Shown here: in pieces, positions 1 to 7,426 of the stretch | Layout: each line of letters starts with the position of its first letter | Numbering within the stretch: position 1 is the first letter of the stretch | NCBI RefSeq assembly: GCF_000003605.2 | Contig: NW_003143372.1 | Location: 1-11,951 of the forward strand | Length of the DNA: 11,951 nucleotides | Source: Saccoglossus kowalevskii | Lineage: Eukaryota > Hemichordata > Enteropneusta > Harrimaniidae | Direction of reading: 5' to 3' | Made by a program: the position numbers and the translations under genes | The notes under the pieces: generated by a model | Told to the model about the DNA's origin: nothing | What the model saw: only the letters and a program-made list of their open reading frames with translations | Database searches by the model: none

Positions 1-719
1 CCAAGATGGTCGGTTATGTACGTACTATCCAGAGTGAATTCAGACCCATTTTAACACGTAGCCAGGGTAGTGAAATTAAACGGTACCCACCGAAAAATAC
101 ACAGGGTCAGAACCCTGACCAACATATTAAAATAAAGTCCAAGATTGGTCGGTTATGTACGTACTTATCCAGAGTGACTTCAGACCCATTTTAACACGTA
201 GCCAGGGTAGTGAAATTAAACGGTACCCACCGAAAAATACACAGGGTCAGAACCCTGACCAACACATTGAAATAAAGTCCAAGATTGGTCGGTTATGTAC
301 GTACTTATCCAGAGTGAATTCATACCCATTTTAACACGTAGCCAGGGTAGTGAAATTAAACGGTACCCACCGAAAAATACACAGGGTCAGAACGCTGACC
401 AACATATTGAAATAAAGTCCAAGATTGGTCGGTTATGTACGTACTTATCCAGAGTGAATTCATACCCATTTTAACACGTAGCCAGGGTAGTGAAATTAAA
501 CGGTACCCACCGAAAAATACACAGGATCAGAACCCTGACCAACATATTGAAATAAAGTCCAAGATTGGTCGGTTATGTACGTACTTATCCAGAGTGAATT
601 CATACCCAATTTAACACGTAGCCAGGGTAGTGAAATTAAACGGTACCCACCGAAAAATACACAGGGTCAGAACCCTGACCAACATATTGAAATAAAGTCC
701 AAGATTGGTCGGTTATGTA
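1..719. repeat. 140-bp tandem satellite array, five copies plus a partial copy
   Basis: Units start with CCAAGAT(T)GGTCGGTTATG at 1, 139, 279, 419, 559 and 699. Four units are exactly 140 bp. The first is 138 bp because it lacks one T in each of two places. The sixth breaks off near 719, so this is the right edge of an array that continues off the left of the window. Copies differ by only a few substitutions: copies 1-2 have CAGACCC where copies 3-5 have CATACCC. Each unit holds a GTACGTAC palindrome, a CGGT-ACCC-ACCG hairpin, and two overlapping inverted repeats, CAGGGT/ACCCTG and GGTCAG/CTGACC. High identity suggests recent homogenisation. No coding capacity is supported. Confidence 0.97.
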
Positions 720-1981
720 TATACTAATGGCATATAATATGGTAATTCTGGAACGCCCATTGGCCAATTCAAGACGTAAATGATACTCGTCCTCTGGCTG
801 AAAAAATCTTCGTTGTTCGATCTACTCACACCTTGATTCTTATATTATAACATTATATTTCGTAAACTTACCATTGCATTGTTTAAGCTCATTTCATCAT
901 TCTTCCGTTCTCGCCTGGATTTGACTTCGCACATAAAGTAAGCAATTTAACGACTAAATTGGATGACAGTGCAGCAGTGCGGCAATCAATTTGCCTCTAA
1001 GTTTGTTACTAGTGTTTTCCTGAAAGCTGCATTGCTTTTACAACTACTGTCTTGTTAGCCAATGCCATTGCTGACGTAGTGTACAAAACAAAAGTAACCC
1101 AACTGCGTCTTGGTCAGTCTGAGCTTGTTGTGACGTTTGTTTGTTTGTTAATGTCTTCTCGCAACTAGTCAATCATACTATTTAAGGTTTTTTTGTGTAA
1201 ACATTTATTTGATCAAATTATCGTGAATAAAAGACTTGTATGTATTTAATTTGTTCATTTTCGTGATTTGTCGAAAGTTGACGAAGGGCGTATATGCATG
1301 CGAAATCGAGGCTCATTATCGTGCTAAGAAAAACATACGCGCATGCGTATTGATTCAGCGACAATCGGCTACCCAAGCCGGAGGGAGATCGTAGTATGAA
1401 GATAAAACAACTCATTTAGATCTAAATTAATTAATCACGGTTTGCATTTTATCCGATGCATATTGGAATTTATAATGATCACTCCGATACCAGAATACCG
1501 ATGGCTATACAGTATAATTTAGTAATGTCCGCCCTCTCACACAGTGGGAAGATTGTGCCCTGTACTAGTACGTTCCAGGTTCCAGGGAAAGTTACAGAAT
1601 ACTACCAAAGTCAATAAAAAAATAGTTGTGGCCAAACAACACGGGCAGCTGACAATTTGTGTCCTGACTAAATGATTTCGTGCTGCTGGTCACACGAGAG
1701 TACCACACATGACACTCACAATGTGATTTTAGGGCACGTTTTTGTTAAAATATGTAACATCTGCTCTACTAATCAGAAAGTGATGATTGATAGCTTGTTT
1801 TAATGGTATTCAACTAATATCCACGACAGTGCAAATTAAGGGATGGTCATGAATTTCGATTTTCAATTCAGAATTGTCTCAAAGACAGGAAACGGCTGTT
1901 GGGTACTGTGCGCTAACTATGTCATCTGGCTACACCAAGCACGGGCTAAAATTTAAGCTAATCTCATATGTTTTCATATAG
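720..1981. other. Unassigned AT-rich region right of the satellite
   Basis: I see no convincing gene. Minor items are a perfect 10-bp palindrome GTACTAGTAC at 1562-1571, a hairpin CGGCT-ACCCA-AGCCG near 1366-1380, a short hairpin ATACGC-GCAT-GCGTAT near 1335-1350, and AATAAA at 1226-1231 with no ORF I trust in front of it. A 31-codon ATG frame starts at 963. A motif like GCGCCCTC..CAGTGGG near 1527-1550 recurs loosely near 2816-2835 in the same orientation and may be a mobile-element remnant. Confidence 0.5.
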
Positions 1982-2037
1982 GCTAGTCCAAGTTGCGTCC
2001 ATGTAAGGATGAAACAGTGTTTAGCACTGGCTAAGAG

Positions 2038-2245
2038 ACGCCCAAACTCATTGTTCGTCGTGACTATGAGTACCAATCACAATCCTATCCTCATTCTCAG
2101 CGTGATTACCACATTGATAATTTTTCAAGTCACTATAACTATGCATATGATTATACAAGTCCATGCTACAATGACACTCGCTCTCATAAAGAATCAAATC
2201 TCAATCATTTTAACTATGATTTACGGGAGTTCGGACCAATTTCCC
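2038..2245 (+). CDS. Possible exon for a Tyr/Asn/His/Asp-rich low-complexity segment
   Basis: This frame (codons starting at 2038) is open from 2035 to a TGA at 2293-2295 and has no ATG at its start, so it would be an internal or partial exon. The product is rich in Tyr, Asn, Ser, His and Asp, with motifs such as RRDYEYQ, HYNYAYDY and HFNYD, resembling a disordered or prion-like stretch. The codons look orderly, with mixed A/T/C third bases. The other open frame here (ATG at 2009) gives a hydrophobic run that looks like the frame-shifted shadow of these codons. Candidate junctions are weak: GGCTAAGAG on the left and CCC|GTGTAT on the right. That donor leaves one base and would join in phase to an acceptor at 3690, putting this upstream of the four-exon gene. 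Role unknown. Confidence 0.25.
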
Positions 2246-2295
2246 GTGTATTAATTTTACGATCTGTCACAGCGGCTTACAGTTATATATTTTGA

Positions 2296-2857
2296 GTTTG
2301 TTCTTTGTTTGATACATACCAATCAACGTGAACATTATACTAGTGTTTGGCAAAAGAAATAGAAAAAGAAAAAAACCTCTACATCTAAATGCTTGGTTCA
2401 TGTTGAATCCGTAGGACTCGTACAGTTACGATCACACGGTAATCGCGGAACTTTCACACAGGCAATAACACAAGAATGCATTTAATAAACCCGTAACGAA
2501 ACGTAACTTAAATCAATTTACATACAAAACATATGTTTGGCGGTATTAACAATTATCAGTATCGGTCATCGGTACCATATATTCGGACACATTCAATGAC
2601 CTAATACGTGAATGAAATTTTGACCCTTTATCATATTCGATGCGTAATATCACAAGATTCTTTCGTTTAAATTATATTTCTAACGAAACAGTACCAGTTG
2701 CTGAATGCAAACCCTGTTCGGCATTTGTTTGAGCTGCTTTCGTTGACATTATCTAATATAGAAAGACAAATTCACGGTTGACGAAAATTCAGGGCGATGT
2801 GTTCGTGTAAAATATAGCGCCCTCATTCAGTGGGGGGAAATAACGCACACATACAAG
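2296..2857. other. Unassigned AT-rich stretch
   Basis: I see no gene here. There is a purine-rich run near 2352-2376, a doubled CGTAAC near 2491-2506, and a GCGCCCTC..CAGTGGGG motif near 2816-2835 that loosely matches 1527-1550. Confidence 0.5.
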
Positions 2858-2863
2858 TTTAAT
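2858..2863 (-). promoter_or_regulatory. Possible polyadenylation signal ATTAAA for the endonuclease gene
   Basis: The minus strand reads ATTAAA about 64 bases after the stop codon of the gene at 2927-3298. ATTAAA is the commonest variant of the animal poly(A) signal. The context is AT-rich, so chance occurrence is quite possible. Confidence 0.25.
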
Positions 2864-2899
2864 TATGATTACATCGCGTTCTACCTTATCTTCATTTTG

Positions 2900-2935
2900 G
2901 GTCTCGTGGAGACCACAGTCTATTGATCAGATCAA
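2900..2935. repeat. Two short inverted repeats at the 3' end of the endonuclease gene
   Basis: GGTCTC-GTG-GAGACC lies at 2900-2914. TTGATC-A-GATCAA lies at 2923-2935 and overlaps the gene's stop codon (2927-2929). Both are perfect. Whether they are a transcript-end hairpin, a nuclease target or chance cannot be told from sequence. Confidence 0.5.
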
Positions 2936-3298
2936 ACATGACGGGCGGTGCCAGCAAGACGATCCACTCACGCAACTCTTACGGCTATTATTCTGGATTC
3001 GGCTTTCTAGTACAAGATGGAAAGGGTTAAAACACGCCCGAGTATGGCACAGGTGTGACACTTCTAAAGACGGATTTAGCATTCCACCATGCACAACGAA
3101 ACTAATTTGATGGACAGTACGAACTGCTCCATTCGGAGTTATCCTACAAGTCCCGTACCCTCTGCTTGTAGAACCACTCCAAACCCAACACCCATACTTG
3201 CCACAAACTATTCGTTTTTCCAAAATTTTGAGTTTTAGAGCAGATTTTTCGTTGGCTGAGAGATCGCTGATTGAGGTTGCCATATCTATTGCGCTCAT
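2927..3298 (-). CDS. I-PpoI-like His-Cys box endonuclease (zinc-binding His-Me finger nuclease)
   Basis: Intronless ORF of 123 residues, predicted to cut double-stranded DNA through a beta-beta-metal nuclease fold. Family signature: GCWVWSG at 36-42, then SHLCH at 81-85, C89, NPFH at 91-94, LES at 97-99 and N103, ending with C109, C115, H117, C121. In I-PpoI the catalytic base is H98, the metal-binding residue N119, zinc site one C41/C100/C105/H110 and site two C125/C132/H134/C138. With a constant offset of 16, H82, C84, C89, H94, N103 and C109 fall exactly on these positions. C115/H117/C121 keep the C-x-H-x3-C spacing one residue closer, and C37 fits the first cysteine. Codon 6 (ATG at 3283) has a better Kozak context (G at -3, G at +4) than codon 1. 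I-PpoI has 163 residues, so this is compact; the N-terminus differs. No rRNA or group I intron is recognisable nearby. Family assignment is strong; activity and host role are inference. Confidence 0.88.
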   Translation of the reverse strand: MSAIDMATSISDLSANEKSALKLKILEKRIVCGKYGCWVWSGSTSRGYGTCRITPNGAVRTVHQISFVVHGGMLNPSLEVSHLCHTRACFNPFHLVLESRIQNNSRKSCVSGSSCWHRPSCLI

Positions 3299-3309
3299 AC
3301 GCGAGTGCC

Positions 3310-3332
3310 CTACAAGAGTTTCAGTCTTGTAG
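3310..3332. repeat. Inverted repeat just upstream of the endonuclease start
   Basis: CTACAAGA at 3310-3317 and TCTTGTAG at 3325-3332 are perfect 8-bp arms around a 7-base spacer, 12 bases upstream of the endonuclease ATG (minus strand). It would sit in the promoter or 5' UTR. An operator, a mobile-element end or a nuclease target are all possible. Confidence 0.55.
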
Positions 3333-3395
3333 TAGTAGCGGTGACAGTATTATGCAAATGCATGGGATCGACGTCTCAAATACTAGTGAAATTGT

Positions 3396-3506
3396 AGCAA
3401 TAAGATAGACTGTCAATTATTCGATTTACGGAGATCGTATTACAAAAACATCGAAATACGAAAAATGACCACGCCCAAATATTTCATCACCACAGCAATA
3501 AGATAG
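3396..3506. mobile_element. 85-bp MITE-end fragment between perfect 13-bp direct repeats
   Basis: AGCAATAAGATAG occurs at 3396-3408 and again at 3494-3506. Between them, from about 3410, is a segment with CGATTTACGG, ATCGTATTACAAAAACATCG and ATGACCACGCCCAAATATTT. This aligns along most of its length with the right terminus (reverse-complemented) of the MITE at 7020-7426, including the ACCACGCCCA block. No opposing terminus is visible to the right. The 13-bp repeats may be a target duplication, or may reflect repair of a broken end using a transposon fragment. Confidence 0.6.
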
Positions 3507-3692
3507 CATTGCATTAGAAGGGAGGGGACATTTTGAAATTAAAACTGGGCGATTTGCACGAAACACTTTGTATATTGTTTGTTTATGAAAGCTTCCCTAT
3601 CGTTATGTATATTAGTAAACACCACGGTTACATTGTTATACAAACAGGTTAACCAGTGTAACTGTAAATGTTTATTAGTTTGCATATGAGAA

Positions 3693-3793
3693 ATGAACGA
3701 TGAGAACTATAGTGCACCTGATATTGAGTGGTATAATCGAATGGAAAATGTTACCCGAGATAGAATGTTTCCGATGGACAATTATGACCATAG
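3693..3793 (+). CDS. Unrecognised four-exon gene, exon 1
   Basis: ATG at 3693 has G at -3 and an in-frame TGA two codons upstream. The exon encodes an acidic, Asn/Tyr/Met-rich start (MNDENYSAPDIEWYNR...) and ends in a good donor, ATAG|GTGAAA, leaving two bases of a codon. It joins in phase to 3923 through a 129-bp intron. Across the model the four exons total 633 nt (210 codons plus stop) with every phase consistent and no internal stop. An AG at 3689-3690 would also let this be an internal exon, in phase with the Tyr-rich stretch at 2038-2245. The protein matches no family I know. I see no signal peptide or membrane helix in the N-terminal part. Confidence 0.42.
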
Positions 3794-3922
3794 GTGAAAC
3801 CCGTATTTTTAACATCAAAATAAGTTTGAAGGTTGCCCTCGTGTTTTATAACATTTTTCGTTTGAAAATTGTGGCATAGGTCTGCTTTCCAAATAAGAAT
3901 TGCGTGCAAAATTGTTTACAAG

Positions 3923-4078
3923 ACTCATTGAAGGATTTCAAATGTATAAGAAATGGAATAAATTTCTAAACCAAACACTATTACCCGACCCTCCTGCGTT
4001 TCCCAATTTGATTGCATATGCCCTCCCAAGTATATCTACAGTTATATCTAGAGTGGACGTTCACAAATTAATTGAGGG
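3923..4078 (+). CDS. Unrecognised four-exon gene, exon 2
   Basis: The acceptor is TTGTTTACAAG| and the donor is GAGGG|GTGAAA. The exon takes two bases from exon 1 and leaves two. It encodes an aromatic and basic helix (LIEGFQMYKKWNKFLNQ), a proline-rich turn (LLPDPPAFPN), and a hydrophobic stretch ending VDVHKLIEG. The frame is open for the whole exon while the other two frames stop early. Function is unknown. Confidence 0.42.
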
Positions 4079-4524
4079 GTGAAAGTTAGTGTTAGGAGCA
4101 GAGGTGGGTGCAAAAGGTACTCTTTCCTGAGAAATTCCTTAAAATATATCACATATCTATATGTTTTCTCAAGAATCGTGATCAGTCATCATGACCATCG
4201 TATAATGACCCACAATAATCTATACTACATACCACATAACACACCCTTTATTGCTTTAAGTATTGTTGGTTTTATCAATGTAACGCGATTCCATCTGTTC
4301 CCTTTGATATATAATGAATAACGTTAAAAACATTTCGTTGCATGGACGTATTTAGCCAAGCAAATAGAAAACAACGTCATATCAACCATATGTTGACGTG
4401 ACCAATTATTTTGATAACAAATACACGGTCATGATCGGTCAACCGTAGGACACTTTCGTGAACATCAACGTTAGGAGATGGACTTCATTTTCGTATAAAA
4501 GTGATTACTTGCAAATTTCTACAG

Positions 4525-4577
4525 GATGAGTGAACGAGTGTGTATTGATATTTGTTTTACTGATTTTCAAAATGCTC
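4525..4577 (+). CDS. Unrecognised four-exon gene, exon 3 (53 nt)
   Basis: Short exon between two strong splice signals: TTTCTACAG| before it and |GTAAGT after it. With the two bases from exon 2 it reads GMSERVCIDICFTDFQNA and leaves one base. The agreement of phase with the flanking exons and the quality of both sites are the main support for the model. Confidence 0.45.
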
Positions 4578-5048
4578 GTAAGTGCGTTATGCAATATTTG
4601 ATCTTAATTTTTCCCGATCCTTATACGACGGCAACGATTGGTCACGGAGTTTTAAGTCCTAGTCGAACTCTTCTGATATGAAGCCCTCGCCGATCTATAT
4701 TACAGAAAATCTCTCGTAGTCTTACTTCATCCTATGCACGGAGTAGCTGGTGTTCAATTTGATCAAGTCTAAAAGTAGCCCAGGTCCAGTTGACTCACTG
4801 TTAGACTGATAACTTTGTCTGGGTAATATTATAAAGGAAGCTAACTTTAGCAAATCGGAATTGTCACCACACACTCGACTCGACAAATTATAGTGATTCT
4901 TTTTTCATAAATTTGTTTTTTGGAGAAATTAAATAATGCATTTTTTTATCATTGCGTACCAAGGAATTGTTCTAAAAGAAGTGATTTTTATGACAAGTTT
5001 CTCAAAATACATTACTGTAACACACACAAGAATGTTATTTCAAGGTGC
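4578..5048. other. Intron sequence of the four-exon gene
   Basis: AT-rich, with no convincing additional exon. A possible exon after TATTACAG| at 4705 does not keep the frame in the phase required. The previous intron (4079-4524) holds an inverted pair of CRE-like half sites, ACGTCA at 4374-4379 and TGACGT at 4394-4399. Confidence 0.4.
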
Positions 5049-5177
5049 CATCTTAAAAATTATGTGTAGGCTCTACTATAACGCTTCGAGTTCGAGCCGA
5101 ATTCAAAGTTCCACTACCAGCGGCGGCACGGGGAAGTGAGCGGCACTTGCGCCTACTGACTACCGAGCATGTTGCAG

Positions 5178-5270
<93 letters not shown>

Positions 5271-5279
5271 TCTTTAATT
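5049..5279. mobile_element. SINE-like GC-rich fragment with (AT)n tail and imperfect flanking repeat
   Basis: A GC-rich block at about 5070-5180 stands out from AT-rich flanks and runs straight into (AT)44, the layout of a short retroelement with a microsatellite tail. GTTCGAGCC near 5091 resembles a pol III B box, but no A box is visible at normal spacing, so a 5'-truncated tRNA-type SINE is possible. CATCTTAAAAATT at 5049 and CATCTTTAATT at 5269 look like a slightly diverged target-site duplication. The AT-rich repeat makes this suggestive only. Confidence 0.4.
5181..5268. repeat. (AT)44 perfect dinucleotide microsatellite
   Basis: Eighty-eight uninterrupted bases of AT. It is likely polymorphic and capable of cruciform extrusion, and its assembled length may be unreliable. 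It lies in the last intron of the four-exon gene. Confidence 0.98.
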
Positions 5280-5427
5280 CGGTTTGGACCTCGTTACTAT
5301 CATAACGGGTTATTATTCATTTTATAAAAGCTAATTTTCTGCGCACTGTTGTGTGTGTGTTTGCAAATATGTTGATTTGAAAAAATAATATTTGATCATT
5401 TACTAGTAAACTAACGGTCCTGTGGAG

Positions 5428-5750
5428 TGGCTAAATTGAAAAGTAATTACGTGCTGGTGCACGGTCGCGACAACTTTTGTCTCTTGTCGTACACACGTGT
5501 AGATGTTGTGCTAAAAATAGGTCATCATCTAGGTGACGCAGACCAAAATAGAAATTTGCAACAGTGTTTAAATTGCGTTGAGAACGAACGCGAATGTATT
5601 AGACCATTTCAGAAATTATATGCCGTGGTTTCTGAAACCCAAGGTCATTCAATTATGTGTGCCGTTCTGAATGTAATCACGTGTGAAAGGTATACAACCA
5701 TTATCCTTTCTAGAGTGGGTGACAAATTGAAGGCAAAATTATGTTTTTAA
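5428..5750 (+). CDS. Unrecognised four-exon gene, terminal exon
   Basis: Open from 5415 to TAA at 5748-5750 with no ATG near its start, as expected for a last exon. The acceptor GTGGAG|T is pyrimidine-poor but follows a perfect branch-point-like ACTAAC 15 bases upstream, and its phase matches the single base left by exon 3. It encodes about 107 residues with alternating strand-like segments (NYVLVHGRDNFCLLSY; VDVVLKIGHH), a Cys-containing stretch (QQCLNCVENERECIRPF) and a basic C-terminus (GDKLKAKLCF). Codon use looks coding-like. AATAAA follows 35 bases after the stop. I do not recognise the family; a decayed or captured gene is an alternative. Confidence 0.5.
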
Positions 5751-5785
5751 TTGAATTTGCATTTATATATTTATTATGCGAAGAA

Positions 5786-5791
5786 AATAAA
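5786..5791 (+). promoter_or_regulatory. Polyadenylation signal AATAAA after the four-exon gene
   Basis: A canonical AATAAA lies 35 bases beyond the TAA at 5750, about 140 bases before the likely start of the next gene. Distance and orientation fit, but AT-richness lowers specificity. Confidence 0.45.
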
Positions 5792-5929
5792 ATGAACATA
5801 TATACACATGAATAGTAGTAACATTATATTTTATTTTATTTATTTATTGAATACTCGTGTTCATTCTGATTTTTACGCAAATCGTTCCACCCAGTCAAAT
5901 TCATGACAAGTGAGTCTTATTATTTCAAG

Positions 5930-5968
5930 ATGGCTAGCAAAGGCAACGTACGCAAACTCATCAACGAA
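5930..5968 (+). CDS. Possible first coding exon of the SET-domain gene
   Basis: ATG at 5930 has an ideal Kozak context (AAGATGG) and opens a frame that runs to TAG at 6062, encoding MASKGNVRKLINE and onwards. The donor GAA|GTAAAA at 5968 is phase 0, matching the acceptor at 6208. A second phase-0 donor, TTT|GTAGAG near 6010, is weaker. An upstream in-frame ATG at 5903 has poorer context. The link to the SET gene rests on position and phase alone. Confidence 0.28.
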
Positions 5969-6208
5969 GTAAAAATAGGAATCAAGTGCCCATTTCTGAG
6001 CTTATTTGTAGAGGAGTATTTGTGCTTCACACGAGAACCTGGTGACATCATTACATCAAAGTAGCTGTTTTTTTCATTATGAAAATTTTATATCATTAAT
6101 GACAAAAAATGATCGCCAGACACAGTCACCCTTCAAAACTTCCACTGGTGTTTACATTTTATAATTATATCATAAATTGTATCTCATTTGACATGTGGTA
6201 TTTTACAG

Positions 6209-6386
6209 CAAATCAAGGTTACACTTGTCCATAATGGCATATCGCCAGTCACCTCGGGTGTTAAGCGAGGTTATCGCGGGTTGAATATGCAGCAACATCG
6301 GCTAAGAAGGGAACAATCCTCGATGTCTATTAAAGAAAAAAAAAGAACACTTTTTGAAACGAAAAAAATGGGATGAATATATACAG
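6209..6386 (+). CDS. SET-domain gene, exon encoding the pre-SET basic helix; one-base frameshift in A9
   Basis: The acceptor is GTATTTTACAG| at 6208 and the donor is TACAG|GTACAA at 6386. In phase 0 the first two thirds read QIKVTLVHNGISPV..., then a basic stretch around RLRREQSS. As given, that frame stops at TGA 6374-6376. In the next frame the last part reads EHFLKRKKWDEYIQ and runs in phase 0 into the SET exon at 7823. The switch coincides with an A9 run at 6336-6344; with eight As the exon would be 177 nt and fully open. KMT5A enzymes carry a similar charged helix (...IDELI...) just before SET, which supports the assignment. Either the sequence has a homopolymer error, or this copy is broken, or a different exon is used. 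Confidence 0.5.
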
Positions 6387-7019
6387 GTACAATGCGGAAC
6401 GTAATTACAAAAAAATAAGCAGAGTTATTAAGCAAAATATATTAAACGTGGAGATCCACGTCTGTGGAAAGTTCACACCTTTATATTTAAATTTGACGAG
6501 TTCTCTCCTGATAATGAGGGAATATCTCAATCTAGAATAAAAGTCTTAGTATTTGTAATGGTTTAATGTTTTGTACATCCATAGTATAATGATTTAACAT
6601 CTCACTATAATGAGATTATATATTGTTATGGGGTGCATGTTGCTATACTGAAATATAATTACTATGTCACATGTAGCTCATTTTAATCAATGCATAATCA
6701 TTTGCAATTTCAAATATGTTTGCATAGCATAATTGACGAATCCTTCCTTGCTCTGTATATTCCTGAACGAGTTTGTCCCGAAATTATTTAGCATTTCTTT
6801 TCACCCATGTTTTCATTAAAATGAGTTACACTTTCATAACAAAATACTTTGTTTATTATAGGAGTTTCTATCTCGAATTCGAAATAGGAAATAAATGAGT
6901 AAATTAAACATGTTTTACGAATCAAATGCTATTATACATAGAGTGTTATCTCATGGAAAACTGACAACGAGTTATAATAATAATACATTATTTGTGTTAG
7001 AATATAGAGAGCTGCTAAG
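6387..7019. other. Intron sequence of the SET gene, left of the MITE
   Basis: AT-rich, with no exon I trust. It holds a near-perfect palindrome ACGTGGA-GA-TCCACGT at 6446-6461, a hairpin ATCTCA-CTATAA-TGAGAT at 6599-6616, and AATAAA at 6536-6541, which could serve a short transcript ending at TGA 6374. Confidence 0.45.
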
Positions 7020-7426
7020 TTGTTCGAGTTACGGACATCGAAGTACGAACATCGAATTACAAAAAAAGTTACATTTTGGAAACCACACCCACTTTTGTGA
7101 GACCTCGTCCAAACTGTAACTCGATTAACTAGTCAACAGAATTCCGAGTTACAGGTAAAATACATTTTTAGTTGTTGAAGGTCCACATTTAGTAACGTCA
7201 ACTTTAAGTAACAGTTAACCAAACATCGAGTTACAGGCATCATGATATTTTTTTAACGTTCAACTATTAGGTATGTTGCCCATAACGCGAAGTTTTGTTA
7301 ACTGTTGATTGGCCATAGTTACAATTTGGGTGTGGTTTCGCAAAAAGGGGCGTGATATATAAAATATGGGCGTGGTAATATTTGTAACTCAATGTTTTCG
7401 TAACTCGATGCTCGTAACTCTAACAA
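7020..7426. mobile_element. 407-bp non-autonomous inverted-repeat element (MITE)
   Basis: The left end TTGTTCGAGTTACG at 7020-7033 matches the reverse complement of the right end (7413-7426) with one mismatch in 14. Both arms carry the same ordered blocks inward: iterated ACATCGARTTAC-like motifs, then ACCACRCCCA, then TTGTGAGACC or TTGCGAAACC, and AACTGTAAC-type sequence. The same motif also occurs singly inside (near 7156 and 7228). It has no transposase ORF. I found no clear target-site duplication, so superfamily is undetermined. It lies in the intron before the SET exon. Confidence 0.75.

Noticed and set aside
6-194. 62-codon frame in the satellite
   Set aside because: It crosses two satellite units and exists only because of a 1-base deletion in the first unit.
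1218-1415. Minus-strand 65-codon frame
   Set aside because: No domain, no coding-like codon pattern and no supporting signals; length is within chance for this region.
2865-3110. Plus-strand 81-codon frame
   Set aside because: It is mostly antisense to the endonuclease gene, which has clear family residues on the minus strand.
3352-3359. Perfect octamer ATGCAAAT upstream of the endonuclease gene
   Set aside because: An 8-bp POU site is expected by chance in AT-rich DNA and nothing else marks a promoter here.
4706-4790. Possible extra exon after TATTACAG in the four-exon gene
   Set aside because: In the phase set by the 4525-4577 exon it hits TAG after four codons; direct splicing to 5428 keeps the frame.
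5053-5271. Minus-strand frame with Ile-Tyr repeats
   Set aside because: Translation of the (AT)44 microsatellite plus the SINE-like block; not coding.
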